From assembly GCF_000348745.1 (NCBI RefSeq), contig NC_020812.1, forward strand, positions 372,001 through 436,000: a stretch of 64,000 nt of DNA, given 5' to 3'. Positions 38,630 through 47,806 of the stretch are shown one piece after another. Both the position numbers and the translations under genes were made by a program. Under the pieces are notes generated by a model. It searched no databases. It was not told where the DNA came from and worked only from the letters and a program-made list of their open reading frames with translations. Every line of letters begins with the position of its first letter. Position 1 is the first letter of the stretch. The DNA comes from Micavibrio aeruginosavorus EPB (GTDB taxonomy: Bacteria; Pseudomonadota; Alphaproteobacteria; Micavibrionales; Micavibrionaceae).

Positions 38630-39589
38630 TTACGGGGCGTTATTAAAATAACGGAAGAACGCACCATCCGGGGACAGGATCAATTGCGTTGCCGGATCGC
38701 CCAGCGTATTGCGGTACGCTTCCAGCGAACGGGTGAACGCGTAGAAATCCTTGTCCTTGTTAAACGCGGAGGCATAGGTCTTGATGGCGGTTTCATCACC
38801 TTGACCACGAACGATCTGCGCGTCTTTTTCCGCTTCGGCCAGAATGATGGCGCGTTCTTTATCCGCCTTGGACCGGATTTGCAGGGCCAGTTCCTGACCC
38901 GTGGCGCGGGTTTCGGTGGCCTTTTCTTTCCGTTCGGTGATCATACGGCTGACGGTCGATGTGCGCAGCGTGTCGGTCAGATCGGCCTTGGCGATGCGGA
39001 AATCGACGATTTCAACGCCGCGATCGGCCATGGCGGTGTTCACACGGTCGCGAATTTCATTCATGACGGCCGCACGGCGCGGGGACAACAGGGTACGCAG
39101 TGTGGTTTGGCCCAAAACGTCACGGGTTGCACCCTCCATCACGGCACGAATGCGCTGTTCGGCAACATCTTCGGTCACCATACGCTGCAGGAACAGCAGT
39201 GGGTCAACGATGCGGTAGCGGGCGAAGGATTCAACATTGATCGGTTCACCGCTGACTTCCGTGGTCAGTTTTTCCAACGCTTCTTTCTGCTCTTCCGAAA
39301 TCTCCAGATCTTCATCCTTCACGCGCAGCGGGCTGGATTTGTCGGATGACAAGTTCATGCGCTGGGTTTGCGGATCAACGCTCAGGATACGGTTGTCGAA
39401 ATATCGCACGTTCTGGATCATCGGCAGTTTGAAATGCAGACCCGCTTCGGAAATGACGCGTTTGGGTTCACCAAACTGCAGAACGATGGCGTGTTCGGTT
39501 TCGCGCACCGTGAACACGGACAGGGCCGCGCCCATAACGACGACAGCCAAAGCAATCAAAACACCGGCGTGTGAGGGTTTCATGGTCAT
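38630..39589 (-). CDS. hflC: FtsH-associated regulator HflC (SPFH/prohibitin family)
   Basis: A 319-residue membrane protein with one N-terminal helix (~8-28) and a periplasmic SPFH domain that starts VRETEHAIVLQFGEPKRV. A long coiled coil (EIRDRVNTAMADRGVEIVDF onward) follows. Relative to the E. coli protein there is an insertion of about 35 residues (~92-125, Glu/Lys-rich, EEQKEALEKL). It forms the HflKC cage that restrains the FtsH protease. It is immediately downstream of hflK. Confidence 0.96.
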   Translation of the reverse strand: MTMKPSHAGVLIALAVVVMGAALSVFTVRETEHAIVLQFGEPKRVISEAGLHFKLPMIQNVRYFDNRILSVDPQTQRMNLSSDKSSPLRVKDEDLEISEEQKEALEKLTTEVSGEPINVESFARYRIVDPLLFLQRMVTEDVAEQRIRAVMEGATRDVLGQTTLRTLLSPRRAAVMNEIRDRVNTAMADRGVEIVDFRIAKADLTDTLRTSTVSRMITERKEKATETRATGQELALQIRSKADKERAIILAEAEKDAQIVRGQGDETAIKTYASAFNKDKDFYAFTRSLEAYRNTLGDPATQLILSPDGAFFRYFNNAP

Positions 39590-39601
39590 TTTATCCTGTG
39601 A

Positions 39602-40813
39602 TTACGGTGTGACGGTCGTTTTTGCGGGCGCGGCGTCCGGCGTGGCGTTGCCAGCGGCGGGCGCAATCCGGTTCAGGGGCAGATACGGCACAACGCCGTC
39701 CGATCCATCCTTGTCCATGATGATTTTTTGCGCGTTCTTCAAAACGGATTCCATCGCCTCGATATACATGCGTTCACGCGTGACATCCTTGCCCTCCAGA
39801 TAGGCGCGATAAACGGAATTAAACCGTTCGGCGTCACCCTCGGCGCGGGCGATGGTGGATTGGCGGTAACCTTCCGCTTCCTGCAACATGCGTTGCGCTT
39901 CACCGCGGGCCTTTGGAATGATGTCGTTGCGATAGATGTTGGCCTCGTTCTGGAAGCGCTCGGCGTCCTGAATGGCGGCGACAACGTCTTCAAACGCGTC
40001 CAGGACGTCCGGGTGAACCGTGGCTTCCTGAATAACGACCTGTTTGATGGAAATGCCGGATTGATAGGTGTTCAGCGTATCCTGCATGATTTTCTGGGCG
40101 CGGGTGGCGACCTCGTTACGGTTGCCGGTGATGATCGGTTGCAGGTTGGTTTGGCCAACCACTTCGCGCATCGCGCTTTCGGCAACTTTCTTCAACGTCG
40201 CGTCCGGGTCCTTGATCTTGAACAGGTAGTTCTCGGCGTTTTCAATGTTCCACAGAACAACCAGATCCAGATCGACAATATTCGCATCGGCGGTCAGCAT
40301 CAGGCTTTCCTCCGGAATATCGCGTTTGCCTGTGCCTTCGCGGCCCATCGCATCGACGAAACCGATTTGCACGCGGCGATCAACGGTCACGTTCAAAACC
40401 GTGCCCTCTTCAATCGGATAGGGCAGGCGATAACCCAGGCCCGGTTCCGTTTGCGTGCGGTTCCATGCGCCAAAGCGGGTAATCACCGCGTTTTCACCGG
40501 GGGTGACGTAATAGAAGCCGCTGCTCAGCCACAAGGCGGCACCGGCCAGCAGGCCCAGAACGATGAATTTTGTCGGGCCAAAGCCGCCGGGCAAGGCCTG
40601 GCGCAGATTGGCCTGCGCTTTTTTCAGCAGTTCTTCCAGGTCGGGCGGGATTTCGCCACCGCCGCCACCGGGACCGCGTCCTGAGCCACCGCCAGAACCG
40701 CCACCCCAAGGGTTGCGTGGTCCGCCGCCGTTGCCACCACCGGATCCGCCGCCGCGGTTACCCCACGGATTTTTATTGGGATTATTGTTGTTCGGATCGT
40801 TCGGGCCGGGCAT
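39602..40813 (-). CDS. hflK: FtsH-associated regulator HflK
   Basis: A 403-residue partner of HflC. A very Gly/Asn/Pro-rich cytoplasmic N-terminus covers ~1-50, with one helix at ~80-100. The SPFH domain opens YVTPGENAVITRFGAWNRTQ, and a coiled coil (ERFQNEANIYRNDIIPKARGEAQRML) follows. The C-terminus is Ala/Pro/Thr-rich. It is first gene of the five-gene minus-strand operon and divergent from mrp. Confidence 0.97.
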   Translation of the reverse strand: MPGPNDPNNNNPNKNPWGNRGGGSGGGNGGGPRNPWGGGSGGGSGRGPGGGGGEIPPDLEELLKKAQANLRQALPGGFGPTKFIVLGLLAGAALWLSSGFYYVTPGENAVITRFGAWNRTQTEPGLGYRLPYPIEEGTVLNVTVDRRVQIGFVDAMGREGTGKRDIPEESLMLTADANIVDLDLVVLWNIENAENYLFKIKDPDATLKKVAESAMREVVGQTNLQPIITGNRNEVATRAQKIMQDTLNTYQSGISIKQVVIQEATVHPDVLDAFEDVVAAIQDAERFQNEANIYRNDIIPKARGEAQRMLQEAEGYRQSTIARAEGDAERFNSVYRAYLEGKDVTRERMYIEAMESVLKNAQKIIMDKDGSDGVVPYLPLNRIAPAAGNATPDAAPAKTTVTP

Positions 40814-40921
40814 GGGCTGGTCCTTTTTTCTGAAAAATCTTGATGCGCTTTAAAAAGCCCTCTAACAATAGCTTTTTTCCGCGGGAAAGCAACCGCAACA
40901 GGTACTGAATACGGGTTTGCC

Positions 40922-42037
40922 ATGATTCAGAAGAATATTCCGGAAAACGAAATCTTGAACGCACTGCGCACCGTGATCGACCCGGCGAAGGGTCTGGATC
41001 TGGTCGGGGCCAATCGCATTTCCGGGTTACAGGTGCGCGGCGGCGATGTGCTGTTCCTGATCCTGATCGACCCGGCGCAGGCGGGTGCGATGGAAGCGGT
41101 GCGGATGCAGGCGGAAAAAGCCGTCGCCGCGATTGCCGGGGTGAAGAAGGTTACGGCGGTGTTGACCGCTGAACGCGATGGCCCTGCGCCGTCGATGAAA
41201 AAAGGCCCGGCCCCGTTGCGTGAAAAATTGCCGATCAAGCACATTGTTGCCGTGGCGTCGGGCAAAGGCGGCGTGGGAAAATCCACCGTGGCCGTCAATC
41301 TGGCCGTTGCATTGGCGATGGATGGATTGAAGGTCGGGTTGATGGATGCCGATATTTACGGCCCCAGCGTGCCGATGATGCTGGGCCTGCAAAACGCGCC
41401 GCGCCCGGTGGTTGACCAGGATACGAAAAAATTGATCCCGCATGTCGCGCATGGTGTGAAGGCCATGTCGATGGGGATGTTGGTCGACGCGTCATCGCCG
41501 ATGATCTGGCGCGGCCCCATGATCCAATCCGCCATCCGTCAGTTTTTGGAAGATGTCGATTGGGCGGGCAATGATGGCGAACTGGATGTTCTGGTCGTCG
41601 ATATGCCGCCGGGCACGGGGGATGCGCAATTAACACTGGCGCAGAAAGTGCCACTCTCCGGCGCCGTGATTGTTTCAACGCCACAGGATATCGCCCTGAT
41701 CGACGCGCGCAAAGGCATTGCAATGTTTGAGAAGGTCGGCGTGAAGGTTCTAGGGCTGGTCGAAAACATGTCCTATTTCTGCTGCCCGTCCTGTAACACC
41801 CGCACCGATATTTTCGGGCATGGTGGTGCGCGGGATGAAGCGGAAAAAATGAACGTGCCGTTGCTGGCGGAAATTCCGTTGCAGGCCGAAATTCGTATGC
41901 TGTCGGATGCGGGAACGCCGGTTGTGTCCGCCCGCCCAGATATGGCCGAGGCGCAAAGTTACCGTGCGCTGGCGCGCGCCGTTATGGGGTCAGTTGCGCT
42001 CCAGCGTCAGGATGACGCAAGACGGGTTGCCGGGTAA
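40922..42037 (+). CDS. Iron-sulfur carrier ATPase Mrp/ApbC
   Basis: A 371-residue P-loop protein that binds and transfers Fe-S clusters. The N-terminal MIP18-like (DUF59) domain spans ~5-85. The deviant Walker A GKGGVGKS is at 114-121, with VVDMPPGTGDAQLTLAQ and the C-x2-C-containing YFCCPSCNTRTDIFG following. The last 48 bases overlap the 3' end of folA on the opposite strand. Confidence 0.96.
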   Translation: MIQKNIPENEILNALRTVIDPAKGLDLVGANRISGLQVRGGDVLFLILIDPAQAGAMEAVRMQAEKAVAAIAGVKKVTAVLTAERDGPAPSMKKGPAPLREKLPIKHIVAVASGKGGVGKSTVAVNLAVALAMDGLKVGLMDADIYGPSVPMMLGLQNAPRPVVDQDTKKLIPHVAHGVKAMSMGMLVDASSPMIWRGPMIQSAIRQFLEDVDWAGNDGELDVLVVDMPPGTGDAQLTLAQKVPLSGAVIVSTPQDIALIDARKGIAMFEKVGVKVLGLVENMSYFCCPSCNTRTDIFGHGGARDEAEKMNVPLLAEIPLQAEIRMLSDAGTPVVSARPDMAEAQSYRALARAVMGSVALQRQDDARRVAG

Positions 42038-42517
42038 TTCCGTGCGCGCCGTTTCCGTCCATTCATCCATGTTGATGGCGGGGAAAAACGCATCGCCCTC
42101 GGGCTCCAGATCAACAATCGTCAGATACAGGCGTTGAATCCGCGGCATGGCGGCTTCGTATATCTGGCCGCCGCCAATCACGAACACTTCATCCACATTG
42201 CGGCGGTACGCGTCATTGATGGCATCGTTAATCGCGGCATCAATGGTAAAGGCCATCATCGGTGGGTTCTTGCCATCGCGGTGCGCGGCGGGAAAACGGT
42301 AATCGCGGTTGGATGTGATGACGATATTGGTGCGGCCCGGCAACGGGCGGCCCAGACTTTCATACGTCATGCGCCCCATCACAACGGGCTTGCCCGAGGT
42401 GACGGATTTAAAATGGTGCATGTCGCCGGGAATATGCCACGGCAACGCATTGTCGCGCCCGATCACGCGGTTTTTGGCCATGGCCGCGATGGCGCAGATA
42501 ACGGGTTCGTTGCTCAT
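41990..42517 (-). CDS. folA: Dihydrofolate reductase
   Basis: A 175-residue enzyme that regenerates tetrahydrofolate with NADPH. It contains AIAAMAKNRVIGRDNALPWHIPGDMHHF with the substrate-site Trp and Asp, then VMGRMTYESLGRPLPGRTNIV and FVIGGGQIYEAAMP. The coding end overlaps mrp convergently by 48 bases. It starts six bases after the thyA stop, so the two form a thymidylate-cycle operon. Confidence 0.97.
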   Translation of the reverse strand: MSNEPVICAIAAMAKNRVIGRDNALPWHIPGDMHHFKSVTSGKPVVMGRMTYESLGRPLPGRTNIVITSNRDYRFPAAHRDGKNPPMMAFTIDAAINDAINDAYRRNVDEVFVIGGGQIYEAAMPRIQRLYLTIVDLEPEGDAFFPAINMDEWTETARTELPGNPSCVILTLERN

Positions 42518-42523
42518 ATAATT

Positions 42524-43318
42524 TTAAACCGCAATGGGGGCTTTGATGGATGGGTGGGCTTGATACCCGACCAGTTCGAAATCTTCGAATTTGAAATCGA
42601 AGATGTTCGTGACGTGCGGGTTCATGTGCATTTCCGGCAACGGGAACGCGTCGCGCGACAATTGCAATTTCGCCTGTTCAATATGGTTCGAATACAAATG
42701 CGCATCGCCCAGCGTATGAATAAATTCACCCGGTTTCAATCCGCACACTTGCGCGATCATCATGGTCAACAGGGCATAGGATGCAATGTTAAACGGCACG
42801 CCCAGGAAGATATCCGCGCTGCGCTGATACAGTTGGCAGGACAGTTTTCCATCCGCGACATAAAACTGGAACAGGCAATGGCACGGCGGCAACGCCATCT
42901 TGCCAATTTCCGCCACGTTCCATGCGGACACGATCAGGCGGCGGGAATCCGGGTTGGTTTTGATCTGGTGGATCAGGTTTGAAATCTGGTCGATATGGTG
43001 GCCGTCCGGTGTGGGCCAGCTGCGCCACTGGTGGCCATAGACGGGGCCCAGTTCACCGTTTTCATCGGCCCATTCGTCCCAGATGGAAACGCCATTATCC
43101 TTCAGGTACTTGATATTGGTGTCCCCCTGCAGGAACCAGAGCAGTTCATGGATGATCGATTTCAAATGCAGTTTTTTCGTCGTGACCACCGGGAATCCCT
43201 CTGCCAGATCGAACCGCATTTGATGGCCGAATACGCTGAGCGTTCCGGTTCCGGTGCGGTCTTCCTTTTTCGCGCCTGTTTCCAAAACGCGGGTCATCAG
43301 ATCGTGATATTGCTGCAT
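42524..43318 (-). CDS. thyA: Thymidylate synthase
   Basis: A 264-residue enzyme that methylates dUMP to dTMP and produces the dihydrofolate recycled by FolA. The catalytic cysteine is Cys146 in [27 protein letters not shown] and the C-terminal [13 protein letters not shown] are canonical. It is first in the thyA-folA pair. Confidence 0.98.
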   Translation of the reverse strand: MQQYHDLMTRVLETGAKKEDRTGTGTLSVFGHQMRFDLAEGFPVVTTKKLHLKSIIHELLWFLQGDTNIKYLKDNGVSIWDEWADENGELGPVYGHQWRSWPTPDGHHIDQISNLIHQIKTNPDSRRLIVSAWNVAEIGKMALPPCHCLFQFYVADGKLSCQLYQRSADIFLGVPFNIASYALLTMMIAQVCGLKPGEFIHTLGDAHLYSNHIEQAKLQLSRDAFPLPEMHMNPHVTNIFDFKFEDFELVGYQAHPSIKAPIAV

Positions 43319-43413
43319 GATTAAATCCTCGTCCCTTCAACATGGGGGATGGGGGGCAAAACGGCAAGGTTTTGCCCCGTTTTCGGCCATGAAAGTTGGG
43401 GACGGTCCCGCGC

Positions 43414-43737
43414 CTAATACTTCAGGATGGCCGGGGGCATCATGTTCATATGCAGATTCGATGGTTCCGGCAGTTCATCAATGGTCCAGGCCAGATTCCA
43501 GTCTTTGTTCTGCTGCGTATAGGGCTCGGCGATTTTGGACAGCAAGACGCGCTGGCCTTGCTGAATATCCATGTTGGCGGGCAGGTCCAGCTGAACGGTC
43601 TCGCCTGCTTTCATATAAATATAGACTGTATCAATATCCATAAAATGCGGCGCGGATTCGTTGGCAACACAGTTAAACTGAACCCGCAGCAGGCCGGTTT
43701 TGGTTGGGTGGGGGGCTACGGTTTGGGCGATAATCAT
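43414..43737 (-). CDS. Hypothetical protein, 107 residues
   Basis: A small, probably beta-rich soluble protein (VQFNCVANESAPHFMDIDTVYIYMKAGETVQLDLP) with no signal peptide. No family was recognised. It lies upstream of thyA on the same strand with a ~95-bp gap, and its own 5' side faces the ssrA promoter region. Confidence 0.6.
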   Translation of the reverse strand: MIIAQTVAPHPTKTGLLRVQFNCVANESAPHFMDIDTVYIYMKAGETVQLDLPANMDIQQGQRVLLSKIAEPYTQQNKDWNLAWTIDELPEPSNLHMNMMPPAILKY

Positions 43738-43840
43738 GGAGCGGCTCCGTTTGAATAGGGTGTGGCCGGGTTATAAGCGGCCTATAATGCAAATGCAAAT
43801 CATTCTTATTTAATCGATTTTGGATGTTTCTGGGAAATGA

Positions 43841-43868
43841 TTGAAAAATCGCTGATTTGCCTTATACT
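43841..43868 (+). promoter_or_regulatory. ssrA promoter
   Basis: TTGAAA (43841-43846), 16 bp and TATACT (43863-43868) predict a start near 43875, just before the acceptor half of the tmRNA. Confidence 0.75.
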
Positions 43869-43954
43869 TATAAGTGCCGGGTTCGCCCGGCTATGAGGCT
43901 AAACGCCGTTCGAAATAAGCGACGTGGACCCGGGGGCAGTGCCCGGCAGCTCCA

Positions 43955-44119
43955 CCAGAATTCGTAGTTAACGAGCGGAGCGAGTGTTACGAGAATTCTG
44001 TCCCCCGAAGCCTTGGCGAAGGGGGGCGGAACTGAGCAAAAAGATACAGCCACCCTTCGCCAAGGCTTCGGGTGGCGCTCAGAATTCTCAAGCTCGCTTC
44101 GCTCACAAGCGAATTCTGG
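43955..44119. repeat. Nested palindrome filling the tmRNA spacer
   Basis: Three nested inverted repeats lie in the spacer: a 10-bp pair at its borders (43955-43964 with 44110-44119), a perfect 10-bp pair (43991-44000 with 44080-44089), and a perfect 20-bp pair (44004-44023 with 44053-44072). Four copies of AGAATTC or GAATTCT mark the arms. The fold would bring the acceptor 3' end and coding 5' end together. Confidence 0.85.
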
Positions 44120-44204
44120 CGGGGCTGAAACAGGATCGACACGCGTGGTAAAGGGATGGTTTGTCTTCGGCATTGTACCGCCGTTATCGGGCTATTTTAT
44201 ATTT

Positions 44205-44270
44205 GCAAACGACAACTTCGTCGTAGCGAATGACAACAGCCGCGAGGCTGCTGTCGCTATCGCTGCCTAA
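44205..44270 (+). other. tmRNA proteolysis-tag reading frame
   Basis: This frame has 21 codons plus TAA. It starts ANDNFVV, repeats ANDN at residue 8, and ends VAIAA. The ANDNF part is the segment bound by alpha-type SspB, and the terminal AA is what ClpX recognises. Most alphaproteobacterial tags known to me are 11 to 15 residues, so this one is long. Confidence 0.85.
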
Positions 44271-44339
44271 TTTATTAGGCAGTTGTAGTTAGTAGCTGCA
44301 AATCAATCCCTGTCGTCTAGACAACGGCAGGTGGGGCCT

Positions 44340-44378
44340 GGGCCGAGCCTCGCAACAGAATCGGCCCATTTCTTCTTC
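44340..44378 (+). terminator. ssrA terminator
   Basis: GGGCCGA (44340-44346) pairs with TCGGCCC (44361-44367) and is followed by ATTTCTTCTTCTTCTTTT. Confidence 0.75.
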
Positions 44379-44495
44379 TTCTTTTCGGGATCGGTCAAAC
44401 AACGTTCGTCTGTATGGGCGGGCAATATCTATGCGCCGTGGCCATGTGTCTATTGGCCATACATGGCGCGCGACGGTCTTTTGTAAAAGGAGGCT

Positions 44496-45038
44496 ATGAT
44501 GACAGCACGAAAATTATCCGGCACCAAGATTAACGATTTGCGCGCGCGCCGGCGTGCGCCACTGCGGACACCGACGGTCCTGAAGCCCGAAGCGGTTGCC
44601 GAAATTGCGGGGGCGATGAACGGGCTGTTGGCGGATGTTTACACGCTCTATTTCAAAACGAAAAATTTCCACTGGCATATCAGTGGGCCGCATTTCCGGG
44701 AATATCACCTGCTTCTGGATGAGCAGGCGACCGAGCTTCTGGATATGGCGGATATTGTCGCGGAACGCGTGCGCAAGCTGGGGGCCGGAACCTTAAAATC
44801 CCTCAGCCAGCTGATCCAGCAGCAACGCTTGCTTGAAAACGAAGCTGACTTCGTTGATCCCACTGACATGCTGGCCGAATTGCGTGATGACAATCTGGCC
44901 TTCATCAAATCCATGCGCGAGATCCATGAGTTGGCTGTGGCGAAAGGGGATATGGCCACGGCCAGTCTGATCGAAGTCTGGGTTGATGAAGCGGAACGGC
45001 GCGTCTGGTTCCTGTTTGAAACAGGGCGTGCCGCCTAA
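44496..45038 (+). CDS. dps: Dps family DNA-protection/ferritin-like protein
   Basis: A 180-residue protein that stores iron and shields DNA in stationary phase as a dodecamer. A basic N-terminal tail (LRARRRAPLRTP) suits DNA binding. The ferroxidase site uses the conserved KNFHWHISGPHFREYHLLLDEQATEL block and a downstream Asp/Glu pair. AAAGGAGG precedes the start, which is an ATGATG. It lies between ssrA and a terminator. Confidence 0.96.
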   Translation: MMTARKLSGTKINDLRARRRAPLRTPTVLKPEAVAEIAGAMNGLLADVYTLYFKTKNFHWHISGPHFREYHLLLDEQATELLDMADIVAERVRKLGAGTLKSLSQLIQQQRLLENEADFVDPTDMLAELRDDNLAFIKSMREIHELAVAKGDMATASLIEVWVDEAERRVWFLFETGRAA

Positions 45039-45059
45039 TGAAGGGCCCAATCCAGATTT

Positions 45060-45089
45060 AACGCCCCGCTTTGTTCAAGGCGGGGCGTT
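45060..45089 (+). terminator. dps terminator
   Basis: AACGCCCCGC pairs with GCGGGGCGTT around a ten-base loop. T-richness after it is modest until 45100. Confidence 0.75.
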
Positions 45090-45136
45090 GATTTGGGGGA
45101 TTTTTTTAGGTCTGCCAATGGGTTATAAATAAGCCC

Positions 45137-47122
45137 ATGACACAGATATCCAAAAAAACATGTTCTCCGTCTTTTCTCATCTCAATCGCGGCCTGTTTAT
45201 GGGGGATTGCGCTGGTGGCGTCACTGGCACTGGGCGGTGACGATATTTTGATGCGCATGGGGGCTGTAACCGCGGCGGTTTTATCGGCGGGTCTGGTCTT
45301 GTATGCGGCGCGTCCGGTGTCGTGGCCATCGGGGGTGATTTTACCGGCGCTGGCGTTCAGTGCGGTTTGGGTCGTGGCCAGCGTGCTGTGGTCCGATGCG
45401 CGGGCGATCACCATTATGATGGTTCCAACCTTTCTGGTCTTCCCGGTGCTGGCCATTTCTGTGGCGGCATTGCGGGGGGATGATTTGATCCGGTTTATCC
45501 GTGTGTCTGCCGTGTGTGGGTTTGCGGTGATTGCGGCGCTGTGCGTGTGGGCGTTGGTTCAATATTACGCGTTGCCGCACATGCTGGTCGCGGGACAGGT
45601 GCGTGAACCGTTTGCAAATCCGAATGGATATGCGTCCTTTTTAAACTGCGCCATTTTTTCCGCACTGGCCGTGGCGTGTGTTACGGTGGGGCGTGTGCGT
45701 TTGCTGGCCTGGGTCCTGATCGCGCTGATCCTGATAGCGCAGGCGACGATCAGCAGCCGTGGTGGGCTGTTCGTTCTGGTCGGGGGCATGGTTGTCTTGA
45801 TCATGCTGGAACCGCGCATGATGCGGGCCAACATCAAGCCGTTGCTGGCCTGTATGGGTGCGGGTGTTCTGGGCTTGATTGCGACGCTTGTCTTTTCGCA
45901 TAACGGACAGGCCACATTGTTCAGCCGTATGGGGAATATTGCCGACCATCCGGATAATTTCATTCTGGGCCGCACCGCGATCTGGGATGCGGCGGTGGGG
46001 ATTGTTGCGCGCTACCCAATTTTGGGGACGGGTTATGGCACGTTCTTCCTGCACTACCCCTATGTGCGAACCCCGGTGGATGAATGGTCCGGCGGGTTTA
46101 TGGCGCATAATGATTACCTGCAAATCCTGATCGAAACGGGGCCGGTGGGCGTGATTGCCATGGCCGTTATTCTGGTCGCTGCCGTGATGGCGATGGTGCG
46201 GGCGCGCAAAGCCGAAATCAATGGTCCGCAGCGTGTCGTGGCGTCGGTTTTATTCTGTGGTATCGGTGCGGTTGTCGCGCACGCCATTTTCGACTTTCCG
46301 TTTTATACGTTGCCAATCATGCTGGTGTTGCCGCTGATGATGGCGGTGTGGCTGGTGTGTGCATCATCACCGGATGCGCCGCGCCGTTCCGTTTTGTGCG
46401 GGCATCGCTATGCCGATCTGGCGTTGATCGTGGCGCTGGTCGCCGGGATGGGTGTGTGGGCGCAGACGATGCTGGGCGAACGGGCTCTGGTCACGGCGGA
46501 GCGCCTGTTCCAACGCGATGATGTGAATGGGTTTGCCGCCAAGGTAAACGAAGGGCACAGCATCGGCATGGGGATGAATGACCGGTCCTATGCCATGGCG
46601 GCGCGCATTCCGATGGGCATTATTGTGGGCAAGGGATCGCGTATCAATGATGCGGAAAAACAGGCCTTGGTCGCGCAGGCGGATAATCTGCTGACCGCGG
46701 CACAACGCCATAACCCGCTCCGCCCGGCTTATTACATGCAACAGGCGGAGCTGGCCGTGATGGCCGGGTCATACTGGCCATCATGGATGCCGGATGCGGA
46801 GGGTCTGTTGCGGCATGCGCTGATCCTTGACCCGCGTTATTTGCCCGCGCGCCAGCGTCTGGCCACCTATCTGGCCCAGAACAAACGCGGAGACGAAGCG
46901 TACGCGGTTTTGAGGGCGGGGTTGGACCGCGTTTATCTGGACCGGGTGGGCGAGGCGATTGAATATTATGATGATGTTCTGGCCATGGCCGACAAGCGCG
47001 GGGACGGAGATGACCCCCTGATCCAGCGTGCCCGGGCAGAGCAAAGGCGGGCCCAGGCTATTCAAAACCGGGCTATTCTTAAGGCGCAGGCCCGGCAGGC
47101 CGCCCGAAAAGCGGCGGAATAA
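45137..47122 (+). CDS. O-antigen ligase/polymerase-like membrane protein with C-terminal repeats
   Basis: A 661-residue protein of the Wzy_C superfamily. About eleven to twelve transmembrane helices occupy residues ~10-435. The large periplasmic loop holds the family motif GTGYGTFFLHYPYVR, with the conserved His in FMAHNDYLQILIETG. The last ~200 residues are helical repeats of TPR type (ALILDPRYLPARQRLATYLAQ). Such enzymes join glycan units or attach them to lipid A core or proteins. A second gene of the same layout is at 58216-60207. The substrate cannot be read from the sequence. Confidence 0.85.
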   Translation: MTQISKKTCSPSFLISIAACLWGIALVASLALGGDDILMRMGAVTAAVLSAGLVLYAARPVSWPSGVILPALAFSAVWVVASVLWSDARAITIMMVPTFLVFPVLAISVAALRGDDLIRFIRVSAVCGFAVIAALCVWALVQYYALPHMLVAGQVREPFANPNGYASFLNCAIFSALAVACVTVGRVRLLAWVLIALILIAQATISSRGGLFVLVGGMVVLIMLEPRMMRANIKPLLACMGAGVLGLIATLVFSHNGQATLFSRMGNIADHPDNFILGRTAIWDAAVGIVARYPILGTGYGTFFLHYPYVRTPVDEWSGGFMAHNDYLQILIETGPVGVIAMAVILVAAVMAMVRARKAEINGPQRVVASVLFCGIGAVVAHAIFDFPFYTLPIMLVLPLMMAVWLVCASSPDAPRRSVLCGHRYADLALIVALVAGMGVWAQTMLGERALVTAERLFQRDDVNGFAAKVNEGHSIGMGMNDRSYAMAARIPMGIIVGKGSRINDAEKQALVAQADNLLTAAQRHNPLRPAYYMQQAELAVMAGSYWPSWMPDAEGLLRHALILDPRYLPARQRLATYLAQNKRGDEAYAVLRAGLDRVYLDRVGEAIEYYDDVLAMADKRGDGDDPLIQRARAEQRRAQAIQNRAILKAQARQAARKAAE

Positions 47123-47275
47123 CTTGTCCACAGCATAGTATGCGGGTTCCGGGGCGGGCGCTGGTCAGCCGAATCCTGATATGTCACAAAGGGGAGAAGG
47201 GGCGATTCGCCCCGCTTTGCCCTATGGGGTAAGGTTCGTTCCAGATTTTTCCGCCGACAGGCTTAGAGATTCAGT

Positions 47276-47794
47276 ATGAAAGACGACGATATCCTGCGAT
47301 ATGACAGAATGGTCGAAGGTGCCCTGCGCGGCGTCGTGCGCCAGGCCATCCAAGAGGTTGTTGGTGAGGTGGCCGAAGATGGCCGTCTGCCCGGTGATCA
47401 CCATTTCTATATCACCTTCATGACCGATTATCCGGGTGTGAAGATTCCGGATTATCTGCGTGAACGCTATCCGGGTGAAATGACCATCGTTCTGCAATAC
47501 CAGTTCTATGATCTGGGTATTATCGAAGACAAAAATGGCGGCCGCATTTCTGTGACGCTGTCGTTCAACAATGTTCCGGAACGTCTGGAAATCCCGTTGG
47601 CGGCGATCAGCATCTTTGCCGACCCGTCGGTGAACTTTGCCCTGCAATTCCAACCGCTGGGCGATGATGATGGCCCAGACATGGACCCGGGTGAAGATTT
47701 CGATGACGATGACGCGTCCACGCGTGGCGGCAATGGCGGTGAAAAAACCGGCGAAGTTGTCTCGCTGGATAAATTCCGCAAGAAAGACACGTAA
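47276..47794 (+). CDS. sspB: ClpXP adaptor SspB, alphaproteobacterial type
   Basis: A 172-residue adaptor that hands ssrA-tagged proteins to ClpXP. The substrate-binding domain covers ~5-130 (HFYITFMTDYPGVKIPDYLRERYP, then MTIVLQYQFYDL). A flexible acidic linker follows, and the C-terminal ClpX-docking tail is VVSLDKFRKKD. It lies 2.9 kb from ssrA, whose tag keeps the ANDNF motif recognised by this SspB class. A hairpin in the 153-bp upstream gap (GGGGCGA/TCGCCCC near 47200) probably ends the preceding gene. Confidence 0.95.
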   Translation: MKDDDILRYDRMVEGALRGVVRQAIQEVVGEVAEDGRLPGDHHFYITFMTDYPGVKIPDYLRERYPGEMTIVLQYQFYDLGIIEDKNGGRISVTLSFNNVPERLEIPLAAISIFADPSVNFALQFQPLGDDDGPDMDPGEDFDDDDASTRGGNGGEKTGEVVSLDKFRKKDT

Positions 47795-47806
47795 GGTTCC
47801 ATCTCT

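Larger units (their letters stand above)
43875..44340 (+). ncRNA. ssrA: tmRNA, circularly permuted two-piece form
   Basis: This RNA rescues stalled ribosomes and tags the products. The acceptor half comes first and ends GCAGCTCCACCA at 43957. The coding half begins GGGGCTGAAACAGGATCGAC at 44121. GGGGCTG pairs perfectly (one G-U) with CAGCTCC of the other half to rebuild the tRNA-like end. The tag frame is 44205-44270. The 163-base spacer between the halves must be removed during maturation, as known for alphaproteobacterial ssrA. Outer ends are approximate. A T-rich terminator follows. Confidence 0.92.

Noticed and set aside
43414-43737. Upstream regulatory ORF for thyA
   Set aside because: The 107-residue gene looks like an independent protein, and no leader or attenuator structure links it to thyA.
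47124-47132. TTGTCCACA, one mismatch from a DnaA box
   Set aside because: A single isolated copy with no AT-rich element nearby, expected by chance.
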